A DNA stretch of 64,000 nucleotides from Gambelia wislizenii (GCA_030847615.1 JAUMIR010000005.1:107103116-107167115), one strand, 5' to 3'; positions 30,741-42,185 are shown, counted from the stretch's first letter. Numbers and translations: made by a program. The notes: generated by a model from the sequence alone, not told the origin.

Positions 30741-31806
30741 TGTTGGCAGCCAATGTTGCTTTAAATACCCAAGGTCTTGGATCAGGTGGCTGACATCGCA
30801 AGACCTGCTAAGTCTGGGTGAAATCCAATTGCTTAGTGCATTTGTGTAGACTTACTGGATCTGCTGCTGAATGGAAAGTCAACAGTTATGTAAGCCACAT
30901 TAGTGCATCCGAGTTGGAGCTAGTAAGTGGATTTAGGCCTCTAGGTTGAACTCATCCCCCTCCTCCTCTTTCTCAGTTTACAGTACATTTGGGCCACCAT
31001 AGCCAGGCTTATACCTGGCCAGCACACATAATTTGCCTGTACCCATGTCTCCTCCATTTAGGGACTATTCAAGTGGCCACCATGAGTTGCTTGATACTGG
31101 AAGATTTTCCCCCACAAGATGGTGTGATCAGACCACTCAGTTGCATTGACAGTCCTAGGACCTCTGCAGAGGTACTCTTTGACATAAGGACCATCTGCCT
31201 ATGATTCTTCCAAAGGCTCTGTGATCCCTTGGATATTCCCACCATTTACTGCACATTATTACTAAGCTTCACTGAAGAGCTATAGCCATTTAATAACATC
31301 GTCCTTTAAATTTTAAAGCTTGCAGTTATTCCCTGAAGTGAACTGACTGTGTCATTTGGATGGCAAAATCTATTTTTTTTATTAGCTCTGCACTTAAATG
31401 TCTTTTGTCAAGGGCTGATAAGGTGTGAGAAATTACCTTTCAAATTACAGCAGCTGTGCTTCTGAATGGTGTTAACACCTCATCAGACCTTTTTTTCCAA
31501 CCCCCACCCCACCCCAAAAAAACCCTTCAGTGAAGGAGACAACACCAACCAATTAATTTTTTTTCTGCTTCCTAGATGAGCTTTGTAAAGCCTTGCCAAG
31601 CATTTCCTATTAAGTGGAGAAAAGTTTTTCCTTTGAGAAATTATAACTTAAATCCTCAGTGAAAAATTTGGAGTACAATATATATCTTGCTTGCCTTGGA
31701 GAACAGCTCCGTTTAATAGAACAACTCTGAATTAAAGTGGTGGGATAGTCCTCATTCCTTTCACCATTATTTAGACTAAAAACTGATATCTCCTTTATAC
31801 AAGTTA
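30741..31806. other. Intergenic DNA, no gene seen
   Basis: No recognisable gene or repeat; short frames only. Confidence 0.45.
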
Positions 31807-31810
31807 TTTA

Positions 31811-32116
31811 GGAGCTTATCACATAAGGAAGGGAACCAGAAGTAAAACCCGAGAGTAGCGCATCCCGCCTTGCCTTATTGCACGATGTCAGTGTGATTCA
31901 GCTGGTCTTCCATTCCAGTCCCATGGGAGATGGTGCTAAAGGTGAGGTTTTTTTTTGTGTGTGTGTGTGTGTGTTTGCTAAAGCATTTTTCCACTGTCTC
32001 CCATGGACTGGAATGGAATCACAGCTGAAGCATGCAGACGTCATGTGATAAGGCAAGGCAGGATGTGCTACTGTCAGGCTTTGCTTCTACTTCCTTTCCC
32101 TCATGTTGTAAGGCTT
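31811..32116. mobile_element. Foldback MITE, 306 bp, TSD TTA
   Basis: Arms of roughly 115 bp are inverted (GCATCCCGCCTTGCCTTAT versus ATAAGGCAAGGCAGGATGTG) around a GT run at 31956-31974. Perfect TTA triplets flank it (31808-31810, 32117-32119). The left end reads GGAGCTTATCACAT, of the same class as the other 3-bp-TSD elements. Confidence 0.8.
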
Positions 32117-32149
32117 TTAGAGATTCTTTCAAGAATCCAGCAAACTGTA

Positions 32150-32725
32150 ATTTGCTGTTGTTGATGAATACACATATTACCTAGTCCAGAACTAGGACTC
32201 AAGGCCACTTACAAAAGAACTGAAACAAAACTGCATAGAAAGAAGTAAGTAAAAACATATAAAAAGGTATTCTTAAAATGTGATTAAACTATCATTAGGA
32301 TTAAAACAATTTCAAACAGAGCCATTGGAAACGCAAAAGTTAAAAAAAAAATATAAATAGAATAGGATGCTATTAGAAGTCCTTGCAGTCAGTTTCTCCA
32401 AGTCTGTTGAAACAGAAATATTTTCACAAACTGGTGTTTGTGATAGCAAGCTGATAGCAAGAAGAAAGCCATCCAAACTGATAGCAAGAAGGAAGCCATC
32501 CTAAACTCCATAGGGAGGGAGTTCCAAAGCCTGGGAGCAACAATCAAAAAGGCCTTTTTTCTGTGTTCCCAACAGGCATGCCCATGAAGGTGGCAGAACT
32601 AACAGAACAGCCTTCCCTGAAGACTGCAAAGCTTAGTGTGGCTCATAGGGGAAGATATGGTCCTTCAGATAACCTGGTCCTGAGACATATTAGATTTTGT
32701 AGATCATTATGAACTTAAAAGTCTT
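32150..32725 (-). mobile_element. L2/CR1-type LINE 3' end, minus strand
   Basis: On the minus strand the ORF2 end motif (GCTCCCAGGCTTTGGAACTC, encoding APRLWNS) is at about 32521-32545 and the 3' tail near 32153-32215. The plus-strand AGGGAGGGAGTTCCAAAGCC is its complement. It is cut at its right end by the next MITE. Confidence 0.6.
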
Positions 32726-33669
32726 GGGGCTGGTTTACATGGCAAGTTTTATTGCGTTAAGTTGCGCTTTAGTGCTTTCCCGCATCAGTGGTGGGTAGTT
32801 TACATGGTAATTGTTTACACAGCTATATTTTGTGGCTCTTTGATTTTTTCCGCTTTGAGGTTCACACAGCCATAAGTGCTGGGGGCATGGCCATGCATTG
32901 GAGACAAAAAGGAATGCCATAGGAATGTCTGTCCTGGCCCCAACTCCATGTCCTTAACCACTTAGAGGCAGTCCCCCCCCCCGACTCCCTTTCCACAATT
33001 CAAAGGGAAGGTTTTCTTCCTTGCTTAACAGCATTTTCTGCCAAATACAGGAAAGCCAGAGAGAGAGAGAGAGAATAACAGCTTAGAGGCAGCCCCCCTC
33101 CCTCCTACTCCCTTTCCACAATTCAAAAGGAAGGTGTTCCTCCTTGCCAGAGAGAGAGAGAGAGAATAGCAGTTCAGCTTACTGCAGCCCTTCGTGAAAT
33201 GGTTTCTCTCCCTCCCCCATGCACAGGAAAAAAGTTGACGAACTGAGCTTTTACATATTTTCAAAAGAGCAGAGAGGATGAGAAGGAATGCCCCCTGAAT
33301 GAAAATTGGTGGGAATCCTTTTTGTTTGCAAACTGGCTTGCAAAATAGCAGACAGGATTTTTGCTAAGTTTCCTCTAATCGCTAATGTCTTTCCCTCCCT
33401 CACTGCCCCTCTTTTAAGCCCACCCCTGCATCATCAACCAATCACAATGCAGCTCTGCTTTAACCCTTAGCGGAATGCTAGTTCACACTGCCAATAATGC
33501 ACTACATTGCAAATAATTTGGCAAAAGTGCTGACATCCCTTGGCATGCTATATTTAGGTGTTTTACCTTCCCCCCTTCTGAATGAAGTGATGCTGTGCTG
33601 CGATCCGTGGGAACTATGAGCTATCTTAGCGGTATATTTAGAGGAATATTTGCCTGTGTAAACGACCCC
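32726..33669. mobile_element. MITE, about 944 bp
   Basis: Left end GGGGCTGGTTTACATGGC and right end GCCTGTGTAAACGACCCC are inverted; a TTA follows the right end (33670-33672) while the left flank is CTT. Internal GA runs (33058-33074, 33149-33166) and two related purine/pyrimidine segments (CAGCCCCCCTCCC, CCCTTTCCACAATTCAAA) repeat about 100 bp apart. It lies inside or beside an L2-type LINE. Confidence 0.6.
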
Positions 33670-33672
33670 TTA

Positions 33673-34071
33673 GAAATCTTAGGTGCTGTTTAAAATCTCT
33701 GTTAAAAAACCCTTAGAATTGCAAGCAAAACTATCGATCTTAGCCTTTATGGGAAGCCATAGGAAGCTCATCCCTCTCCCCTCCCTTGTCTCTGAATTTT
33801 AAAGAATTATGGGTTTTTTTTTTTAATATAATGAAAATGCCTCTCCTTTCCTCTAGAAGATGTAGAAAGATAATTTGACCATGTTCCTCACCTTGCAATA
33901 GGGGATGTTTCAGGCCAAGGAGAAGCCTTTCCTAAACCACAAAATAAATCAGAGATTAATTTCTGGTGCTGCTGAAATCTTCTTCTACCAAAACATTCAG
34001 TGTGGGAGTGAAAACACCACATAATTTCCTCTCATTCCCCCTAGAGGACATAAATGTATTTTTATTAAAAA
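33673..34071. other. Intergenic DNA, no gene seen
   Basis: Possibly the remainder of the LINE interrupted by the preceding MITE; no definite homology. Confidence 0.35.
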
Positions 34072-34073
34072 TA

Positions 34074-34437
34074 TAGTTGGCCCCTAGCTTTCATGATGGT
34101 TAGGGGTGGAGGAGCCCCGCAAAAGTAGAAAAAACACGAATATAGGCCCAGTATTCTCTGTTTACCTGAGATAATGCTTCTCTAGACATTTATAGGTCCT
34201 CCAGCACTATTCTATGGGATGCTTCTGCAGGAAGTTGACTATAGAGTCATGCTGAAGGACCTAGAGATTCTTAGAGAGAACAATTCTGTAGGCTTTTGTA
34301 GGTCTTCCAGCATAATTCTATGGTCAACATCTGGTAGAAGCATACCATAGAATCGTGCTGCAGTACCTAGAAAATGCCTACAGAGAACAGATTTAGTAAT
34401 CCACAAATAATCAAATCCAGAAATGGAGGGATGACTG
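34074..34437. mobile_element. Tigger-like MITE with internal repeat units
   Basis: TA dinucleotides (34072-34073, 34438-34439) flank ends TAGTTGGCCCCTAGC and, inverted, CAGTCATCCCTCCATTTC. Inside, a unit of about 105 bp occurs twice (TATAGGTCCTCCAGCACTAT at 34190 and TGTAGGTCTTCCAGCATAAT at 34295), each itself ending in an inverted complement (GTCATGCTGAAGGACCTAG). TA target and CAGT ends suggest Tc1/mariner-Tigger. Confidence 0.6.
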
Positions 34438-34439
34438 TA

Positions 34440-35029
34440 AAATCATTTCCCCCAAATGTTTGGTGGTGCTGGTTGACTCATGAGAGCTTCAAAATAGCTT
34501 TGTGTGTGGGGAGGAATTGAACCCAGCCCTTTGTCCACTCCTGGTTTAGATTCACATGATTATGACTGGATAATTTCTATACCAAACAATGTCTTGGATA
34601 TGTGACTGAGCCATTATAGACTAAACATGATGACAGCATTATCTTGTCACTCTTTACAAGTACATTCATTCTCAGAGGCATATAAGAAAAGCCGGACTAG
34701 ATCAGACCAGGGGCTTATGTAGTGCATCATCTGTTTTCCATAGCCAACTCTTTATGATAATTCCTCAAACAAGCTGGGCAAAAATATCATCAGTGTGCAG
34801 ATGAAGCAGTAATCTACCTCTCTTTTGTGCCTGCTAGTCCCTGGAAGGCTGCAGAAAACATGAACAGGTCTCAGGGTGGCAGAAATAGTGATCTGCAATT
34901 CACACCTCTAATTTGGAATCAAAGCAAAATTCCTGGACTCCTGGAAGTTCCAGGATGCTTTGATTGTATTTATTCACATACTCCTTAAATGTGCATACCA
35001 CTGTGCAAACACCAGCTCTTTAATGTTCT
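34440..35029. other. Intergenic DNA, no gene seen
   Basis: No recognisable gene. Contains fragments like AAAGCCGGACTAGATCAGAC (34688) that resemble dispersed LINE UTR sequence, without definable ends. Confidence 0.35.
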
Positions 35030-35160
35030 TTATAGTCCTGTGAGATGATCTGATAGTGTTCCCATTTTACATGCTGGAAGACAGTGACTTACCCAAGGTC
35101 ATTTGTAATTGCTCCATAGCTCAAATGACTGTGAAGCCCAATGCTGTAATTCTGTGTGCG
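35030..35160 (-). mobile_element. MIR-like SINE core fragment
   Basis: CCCATTTTACATGCTGGAAG then AGTGACTTACCCAAGGTCAT is the minus-strand reading of a MIR/CORE-SINE core. No tRNA head or tail could be delimited. Confidence 0.5.
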
Positions 35161-35471
35161 CTTCATTGAAGAATACATGTCACTGATGTTGATGATCTTA
35201 CTATATGCACTGGATCAGGCTGTGCATCTTCCAAATGGTGTTACCAACACAGTTAGCCTTTTATTGGCCGTTTAATTTGCCTGGAAAGCCCTAAAAGGTT
35301 TAGAGCATCTGAGGATTGTTAGTGTAAATATGAATCCATTTGTGGCTGAAGGTTAACCTGCTCGAGATCCACATAATTGGTGGGCACTAGAGACAGGCCT
35401 TTTTCCTTGGTGCCCATATCTTTGGAATGCTCTCCCCAAGGAATATATGACTCTATATTTGTCAGTTTTTC
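35161..35471. other. Short intergenic stretch, no gene seen
   Basis: No coding signal; sequence near 35340-35460 resembles LINE 3' UTR but is too decayed to place. Confidence 0.35.
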
Positions 35472-35735
35472 ATAGAATCACAGAGCTGGAAGAGCCCACA
35501 GGGACCATCCAGTCAAATCCTCTGCTATGTGTAATCAAAGCACTCCCAACAGATGGCCATCCAGCCTCCGTTTAAAAACCTCCAAAGAAGGAGATTCCAC
35601 CACACTCTGAGTCAACACATTGCACTGCTGAACAGCTCTTACTGTCAGGAAGTTCTTCCTAATGTTTAGGTGGAATCTCTTTTGCGGACCCAGACCTGAC
35701 ATCCCCTCCCCCCTCCTGAATAACACACGCACACA
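35472..35735 (-). mobile_element. CR1/L3-type LINE 3' end
   Basis: On the plus strand it starts with CATAGAATCACAGAGCTGGA, the complement of the ATTCTATGATTCTATG tail of CR1. The minus strand reads RKNFLTVRAVQQCN, VVESPSLEVFKRRLDGHL, the conserved 3' region translation of CR1. No RT remains. Confidence 0.75.
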
Positions 35736-35884
35736 CAATTTCTTTTGATATTGTATTGGTTACATATTCAGAAAATATGTTTAAGTACAGGTTAGTAATA
35801 TAGATGAGTAAATATTTTGGTGGCAAATTTTGGCCGCAACTTGTAAGCAAAATGGTTGGTGGCAATGTATGGGTCGTGATCTCC

Positions 35885-36283
35885 TCATTGCCCCACCCTC
35901 GTGGTGGCCCCTATCCTGAAAGAATGACTGCCAAAGTCTTCTGCTGGCAGCCCCATCTGATGAATTGCCATCTGCAGCACACTCACGAACTGGAACCTGG
36001 TGCGTGGGATCCCATCTCTGTGCCGGAACAGTGGGTCCTGCCCGGTGCCCCGTGCCTTCACAAAAGCCTGCATGCTAGCCACAGGGAATGGAGTGGAGCC
36101 CTCCACCCTCTTCAAATGCAGTGTGGCCCCTTGACAGTGCTGGTCTGCCTTCGAACACCTGATGTGCACAGTTAGTTCCTTGTCAGTGATGGTCACATTG
36201 CTCAACTGTAAAGCACTGCTGGACGCATCCGTCATGGAGAAGCATACCACCTCTCCTACCCGCAGGGCCCCAAAGAAAGCCAT
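35885..36283 (-). pseudogene. Ngaro-2 tyrosine recombinase core fragment
   Basis: Keeps the first catalytic Arg in GALRVGEVV, a middle beta region (HIRCSKADQHCQG) and HSFRIGAT with the His-X-X-Arg pair. The nucleophile Tyr segment is missing because the element ends here. An N-terminal recombinase part (MQASCRRAASQFLAFKQQHG) is in the preceding frame near 36600-36660, so a frameshift or deletion lies between (about 36284-36540). Confidence 0.85.
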
Positions 36284-36540
36284 AGTATACGCTGTGCCAA
36301 AAAGCAGTGCCTCATAGCTGGAATGGCATATGGTCAGTAGTCACACCAATAACTGCGCCAGCATCCCATATGAAACAGGCCACCTTGAATCAGGTGACCT
36401 TGGCCCCACTCTTCACCAGCCTTCCATTGCTTTCCTTACCATGAAGGTGTCACAGGGGTCCCCATGACCTACCGCCTTGCTGAAGAAGGAAATGCCAGCT
36501 ACATGACCTGCAATGGTCCTTGATGCCAGACCCCTGTCTT

Positions 36541-37180
36541 TCAGGGAAGCAAGGTAATGCAGTACCTCTCTCTCTCCGATGCTGGCCACGCCGTCCTGTA
36601 ACCGTGCTGCTGCTTGAAGGCTAGGAACTGTGATGCCGCTCTCCTACAGCTGGCCTGCATGGAAGGCGCCAAGGAGTCTGCTACGCCCTGGATCATGGTT
36701 CGTTCCCAAGGTTCCAAAAGTCTGCAGGGAATGGGGCTGCCATCTCGTCTGCATCCGGTGCAAGCAAATGGAACTGGTTGCCCTGAAACCGAGACGTCCA
36801 CGATCTCATTATCCATGCCCGGAATGTGCTGTGCATAGAAAGTGATGTTGGCCTCGAGGCAGATTAGGACAAACCTGCGTACCAGTCTCATGACCCTCTT
36901 TGACCTGGAGGACTGTCTGTTGATGATCCTAACCACAGCCTGATTGTCGCACCAGAAACAGACCCTCTTGTCCCTGAATTCCCCTCCCCAGAGGGAAACG
37001 GCCACCAGAAAGGGAAAGAATTCCAAGAATGTGAGGTCTCTGGATAGCCCTGTGCTGGCTCACTCTAGAGGCCATGGCTGCGCGCACCAGTGGCTGTCGT
37101 AGTAGACCCCAAAACCCAGGATGCCCGCTGCATCGGAGTGCACCTGCAAGCGACGACCCGGCTCTAGCTGCCCTTGCCAT
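36541..37180 (-). pseudogene. Ngaro-2 RNase H and recombinase N-terminus
   Basis: Contains the RNase H motifs LEFFPFL-like EFFPFLVAV with Glu, FWCDNQAVV with the acidic Asp present, and HIPGMDNEIVD near the last Asp. The frame runs directly into the recombinase N-terminus with no stop between, unlike the element at 10493. The first RNase H Asp would be in the frame upstream (about 37120-37140). Confidence 0.8.
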
Positions 37181-37396
37181 GTGGTGACCCCATTGTAGTT
37201 TTCCAAAAAGTGAGCCACACCCGCATGTCCTCTTTCACCCCTTTTGTCAGGCGAATGTGGTGATGCTGTGCCCTAACTCCCCCCCAGTGAGACGCGCAAG
37301 GCGTGCACAGAAAGCCCTCTGGGGGACAACCACCCTACATGCAAAGATCAGATGCCCCAGCAATGACTGCACTTCCTTCAATGTGGCTTTTTCTTT

Positions 37397-38283
37397 TCAT
37401 AGGAGGTCCACCAGCATCGCCCGCAGGCTGCCAATCTTATCATCTGGCCGTCTTGAGATTCCCTTCTCTGAATAAATCTGTATGCCCAGGTACACCAGGG
37501 TCATTGTTGGGCCCACTGTTTTGTCAGGTGCCAATGGGACCCCGAGCTCGGCAGCCAGAGCCTGGAAGGAAGAAAGCAGAAACCCGCATTCCTCCCCGCC
37601 AGCAGGGCCCATCATTAGAAAATCATTCAAGTAGTGCGTTACAAAGGGGGAACCCACCCTGTGTTGCAGGGCCCACTCCAGGAATGAGCTGAAGGTCTCA
37701 AAGGCTACACAGCTGATGGAGCAGCCCACGGGCAAAGCCACATCATAATACCACTTATCTTGTAATTTGAAGCCCAACAGGCAGTGGTCCTCTGGATGCA
37801 CCGGCAACTACTGGAAAGCTGATTGTATGTCACATTTTGCCATGAGTGCACCCTTCCCGCAAGTCTGTAGGAGTCGTACCGCATGGTCCAATGACGTGTA
37901 TCGCACTGTGCAGAGCTCTGGTGGTATAGCGTCATTGACCGATGAGCCCTTCAGGTAGGAGAGATGATGGATTAGGCGGTATTTCCCAGGTGCCTTCTTG
38001 AGCACTACTCCCAATGGAAAAATGTGTAAGTTGGGCATCGGCCATCGGTCAAAGGGGCTGGCCATATGCCCCGCCTCAATCTCTTCCCAATCTTGTGCTT
38101 CAACACCTCAGGCAGTTGCGCTGCTGATTTTAAGTTGCCTGAGTTGGAGGCCTCCCTTGGGCCCTGAAAGGGGATGCGTAACCCAAATTCAAAACCCTCA
38201 GCCAGATACACCGCAGCCTCTTTTTTTGGGTAGGCTGCCAAGAGGGGACGTATAGCCTCCAACTTTACAGGTGTGAATGCCAT
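37397..38283 (-). pseudogene. Ngaro-2 reverse transcriptase
   Basis: Three frame pieces: 38283-38005 (YLAEGFEFGLRIPFQGPRE), 38065-37808 (LGVVLKKAPGKYRLIHHLSY, KCDIQSAFQ with motif-A Asp), 37807-37397 (ALPVGCSISC, then HYLNDFLMM). The catalytic box is YLND where YLDD is expected. In-frame stops and frameshifts join the pieces. It is inactive. Confidence 0.85.
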
Positions 38284-38316
38284 GTGACCCCCCCCACCCC
38301 AGCCCCTGGGCTCACC

Positions 38317-39498
38317 TCATTTTGTGGAGTTGCCGCTGGTGCTGCCGCTGGATTCTGCCTCCTTTCTGGCGCCAGCCACGGCAGGGCGACCGTTCTGAAA
38401 CGACTGGCTGCCACCACCCTGTTGTGAACAATTCACCTTCAGATACCCTCCCCCACAGCTGTCACAAAAATGGTCAAACCAGCATTTGTACCTGGAGCAC
38501 TTACCCCCATTGTACTCCCAACATACTGGTTTCTTCCTGTCCTTTTTCCGTGTTGCCTTCTGGGGATCCCCTTTTTCCCATCTGCCAGGGCCCGTGGCCT
38601 GCAGCCAGGTGGGATAGTTGATGGTTTCCCACCTGTGCATGGGAGACCTGGAAGCTTTCTTCCTGCATTCTATGTCACACAGAATGGTGTTAGAGTCACC
38701 AGCCTGAGCCTGCACCTGCAGCACTTGATGGAGGTGATTGATCAAGTGTCAGGCCCGCTCTGGGAAAACAAGGGCCACCACCCCCATGAAAACAGTTAAC
38801 AGATAACTGTTAAGCCAGTTGGCAAAGGTGCATTCCGCAGGCTCCACCTTATCATTGTCTTTCTTGTCACTCTTGTGAACCGTCGCTTCCACCCCCGGAG
38901 CTGGCGGCAGAGAGAAAACATCCACGTAATAACCTTGCGGGATCTTGGAACACACCTTTTCATCCAAGTGACCCCCGGGAGGATCTTCCTTTGATTTGGC
39001 CTCCCTGAGCTCCTCTCCTGGAGGGCTCTTGCCACCCTCCTTCCTCTCCTCCCTAGCTTTTTCCCTAGCTTTTTTGAGTTTGAGGGCCCATCCCGGCAGG
39101 CCAGGTTTGAAAGCTCCCTTTTCCCAATACCTGTATTTGTCCTCATCTGAGGACTCACCTGAGGAGGAACCCGAATGTGACCGCCTGTGCTTTCTATTCA
39201 GGTTCCGCCTACCTCTGGATCCGCTGCACTGCCAGGATGAAGAGCCATGGGAATCCAAATGCCTTGATTCTCTGGAACCATTCTTCCCCCTGGATCTGGA
39301 ATGACTGGACCAACCGCTGCCGCTGGAGGCACCTATACTGGAAGAAGTATGGCCCGAACGCTGAAAAGAAAAAATTCGTGCAGCATATGCTCCCCCCAAG
39401 CCATAGTCCCATTCAACCCCAAGCGGGGTAGCAGGGGGGAGGGGTATGTGCCACCCCTCCCTTGCAGGCCCATGCCTGCCAACCCTTAGAGGGATGGC
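38317..39498 (-). pseudogene. Ngaro-2 gag with CCCH zinc finger
   Basis: Upstream part (39498-38749) is Ser/Arg-rich (SGSGWSSHSRSRG), then charged with Lys/Glu (LKKAREKAREERKEGGK) and a segment GYYVDVFSLPP that aligns in position with VDLFSLLYRE of the other family. The downstream frame (38745-38317) has CWEYNGGKCSRYKCWFDH followed by CDSCGGGYLKVNC, the same CCCH plus CX2C layout as the gag at 11735. One frameshift lies near 38747. Confidence 0.8.
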
Positions 39499-39502
39499 CA
39501 AC

Positions 39503-39992
39503 TGTAGTGGCCATGTAGACTCTAATGTCTATTTGCTGGATGCTGTAATCTTACAATTACTATTCGGGGTCAGACTAGATAGCCCATGAGACTCTGGAAG
39601 TCTGCAAAGTCTTTTTTCTTTAACTCTCAGGCCTAGTCAATGTTCTTTACTAATCAACCCTATGTTCCATAAACATATGATATGCTGATGTAAACAAATT
39701 CTTTCTCTAATAGCGGTCGAACTATACCTAAATGTTCCTAAGCTATCTTGCCTTGAACTATTAACAAACTGTCTCAAGGAAAGTGCCAAATATGGACATG
39801 GAAACAACAAGATGGGAGGAGAGAAGTGCTCATGTTTGTAACACACACTGTATGCTCTATAAAAAGTTACACTCAATGTGGCTCAGGGTGCCTTGGACTT
39901 TCGGAAATTATTCCACCAAGGGCCCGCACATAATTGAGAATAAAGCTCACTTTCTCAACTTCTCTGTGGTCCTGAGTCTGGTTCCTGCAACA
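39503..39992 (+). mobile_element. Solo LTR of an endogenous retrovirus
   Basis: 490 bp starting TGTAGTGG and ending CTGCAACA, flanked by a perfect 4-bp duplication CAAC (39499-39502, 39993-39996). It has TATAAAAA at 39858-39865 and AATAAA at 39939-39944, the spacing of a U3-R-U5 unit. No internal genes remain, so this is a product of LTR-LTR recombination. A 4-bp TSD fits gammaretrovirus-like insertions; the class is inference. It sits at the gag edge of the second Ngaro. Confidence 0.8.
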
Positions 39993-39996
39993 CAAC

Positions 39997-41060
39997 TTCT
40001 TGCCATCCCTGATGCCTGCTACTGCCTGTCAGCATCCATTAAAAGCATCCCCGATCAATCTGGGGGGAGCCGAGGCCCCTCTCGAGCTGTTAGACCCTTG
40101 TGCCTCCCCATTGTTACCACCGCAATGCCCCTCCTGCTGCCCGACACTAGCAGAAGGATGGAGACCCCTGCAAGGGGGGGTTGAGAGGAGGAGCCGTGGT
40201 CCCTGCTGGCCTCCCTCCCGGTGGGGTGGGGTGAGCACAGGAGTTGTGGCCCCCGCCGGCCTCCCTCCCGACATCTGGGCCTCACTGGGGATTTCTGCTG
40301 TCCCGCGGCCCGACTCCCATAGCTGCTTGGGCCAGGATTTCCCCCAGTGCCGGGAATTACCCCTCCCGCCCAGGCAGGGAAGAGCCTCTCCAGGGATTTT
40401 CCCCTCCCTGCGGCCTGATGCCCATTGCCAGGGCCCATTGGTGGGGGGGCTTCCCTGGGGCGGTGCGAACGGCACATCTCATGGCACAGGGGGTTTCCAG
40501 GATGGCAGCCGCCTCAAGGTCCCTCCGGGGAAACCCCCCTGTGCCATGAGATGCACCATTCGCACCGCCCCAGGAAATGCCCCCTGCCAATGGGCCCCAG
40601 GGATCACTGCTGGCGATGCCGCCCCCGCACTCCTCCCCAAGCTGCTTCCCATGACTGGGCTGTGGCTTACCTCCTCCCACCAGCCCGTGTTAGGCTTATG
40701 GAGTGGGGGAGTTGTTTGGCTCCCCAGAGCCCTTTCCTGAGGCCGCGATGGAGCCTCCAGCTGGTCATCTCCATTGCCGCCTCCAATCTGGGTGTGCTGG
40801 CTGGAGCCCGGACTTTTTAGCCCCCAGATTCCCACCTGATTCAAGCCAATCAGGGCTGGGTGAGCCCGCCCTGATTGGCTCGCATCCCCTCCCCCTCCCT
40901 CCTGGCCCCAAAGGAGGCCGGGAAGGAGAAGGAAAGATGGCAATGCCCATGGGCTCACCATGCGGTCACCCCCCCAGGTACAAGGCAAATGGCTGGGGGG
41001 CAGGAGGAGCGGGTGGAGGGGTGGCTGGCCGGGCTGCAAAACAGCCTGCCAGTCAACGGC
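39997..41060. other. GC-rich, CpG-rich foldback block
   Basis: About 1 kb of GC-rich DNA. An inverted repeat with arms 40431-40498 and 40528-40597 (GGTGCGAACGGCACATCTCA and its near complement) surrounds a 29-bp loop. Paired, inverted CCAAT boxes lie at 40845-40850 and 40874-40879 within GCCAATCAGGGC. Long frames on both strands are by-products of composition. It may be the leader and A region of the second Ngaro, displaced by the LTR, or a separate foldback element. Confidence 0.5.
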
Positions 41061-41190
41061 AAGCCCGCTTCCTGTAGTTTGAATCCACTGCTCTGCGTCC
41101 TACTTTCTGGAGCAGCAGAAAACAAGTTTGCTCCATCTTCAACATGACATCCTTTCAAATATTTTAACATGGCTATTATGTGAACATGGC
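41061..41190 (-). mobile_element. CR1/L3-type LINE 3' UTR fragment
   Basis: GCGTCCTACTTTCTGGAGCA and GTTTGCTCCATCTTCAACAT followed by CAAATATTTTAACATGGC are the minus-strand reading of the CR1/L3 3' UTR found in squamates. Both ends are truncated. Confidence 0.6.
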
Positions 41191-41925
41191 CTTCTCTGCC
41201 CCCCCCATCACCACCACATCTGGGCTTTTTTCTCCTGTTATCCTGTTGCTGTGTTGCCACTACCACCTGTGTGAGCAAAATAGGGATCCTGGGCATCCCA
41301 TTTTGGACAGGACATCCCATGTTTGTAGTACTAAAGACTTGTCCCATATCAGAGTAATACAGGATGCAGTAAATCCTGAATTTGAGAGCAGGTGCCAGCC
41401 ACACTCCATCCAGAGAGATCCCTGATCATTTGGTATGTATGAAGCAAGCAGGCCTTTCCTGCCAAATGCCAAGGGTCGGTCTGCAGGAACTGCAGCTAGC
41501 ATGGCACCACTCTTCCTTCTCTCTATCTAGTTGGGCTGATGCCAAGCAGTAGAATAAAATTCTCATCTTTTGATGGATAGCCTGTCATTGTAAGATCTGT
41601 GTGAGGTTTTGGGTGCCCATAAGATCTGAAATCTCAAAGAAGCCCTGCGATCTTGCAAGGATCTCCCACAAGACTTGAGGAGGGCTAATGCAGGCCTGCC
41701 TTGTGTGCCCTTATTGCTCTGCAGAGAACATGGGAACCCTATGGTGTAGATATGCCAATTCTTACTTGTTTGTTTAAATAAAACAAATACAATTAAATAT
41801 CCCAGATAGCTAAAGATCCCACCTCATCATTTCTTCCTAAGTTGTAACCTCATTTCCTTTCAGACTTATGTAGACTATTCCAACATGTCTACTGAGTCTT
41901 GACTGGATGTTTCAATTCCAAAAGC
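41191..41925. other. Intergenic DNA, no gene seen
   Basis: No recognisable domain or repeat boundary. Confidence 0.45.
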
Positions 41926-41928
41926 CTA

Positions 41929-42182
41929 GAGACTTTTTGCACAAAAAAATAAAGCAGCACTGCAGCCTGAAAGTTTTGCCTCCCTTTCTGCCTTACCACA
42001 CAACATCAGCATTCTTCAGCTGTTCTTCCATTCTGTGGGGGACTGTGGTAAACATGAATCTTTTTTCTACAGGATTGGAACTGAAGAACAGCTGAAGAAT
42101 GCTGACTTCATGTGGTAAGGCATAATGGAAGGTGAAACATTTGGGCTGCACTGTTGCTTTACTTCCTGGTGTGATAAACATG
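41929..42182. mobile_element. Foldback MITE, 254 bp, TSD CTA
   Basis: Perfect CTA triplets flank it (41926-41928, 42183-42185). Arms of about 100 bp are inverted (CATCAGCATTCTTCAGCTGT versus ACAGCTGAAGAATGCTGACT; GCCTTACCACA versus TGTGGTAAGGC). It is related in layout to the element at 31811. Confidence 0.8.
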
Positions 42183-42185
42183 CTA

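Larger units (their letters stand above)
35880..39498 (-). mobile_element. Second Ngaro family, degenerate
   Basis: The minus-strand order is gag (39498-38317), RT (38283-37397), RNase H with start of recombinase (37180-36541), recombinase core (36283-35885). Proteins are clearly homologous to but distinct from the element at 10493, so this is another family. Several frameshifts occur. The element stops just past HSFRIGAT of the recombinase, so it is 3'-truncated with no hydrolase or B repeats. The 5' side is interrupted by a solo LTR at 39503; leader sequence may continue beyond 39997. Confidence 0.85.

Noticed and set aside
40000..41077. Several frames over 100 codons in the GC-rich block
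   Set aside because: GC-rich composition removes stop codons on both strands; overlapping frames show no domain and mirror the inverted repeat.
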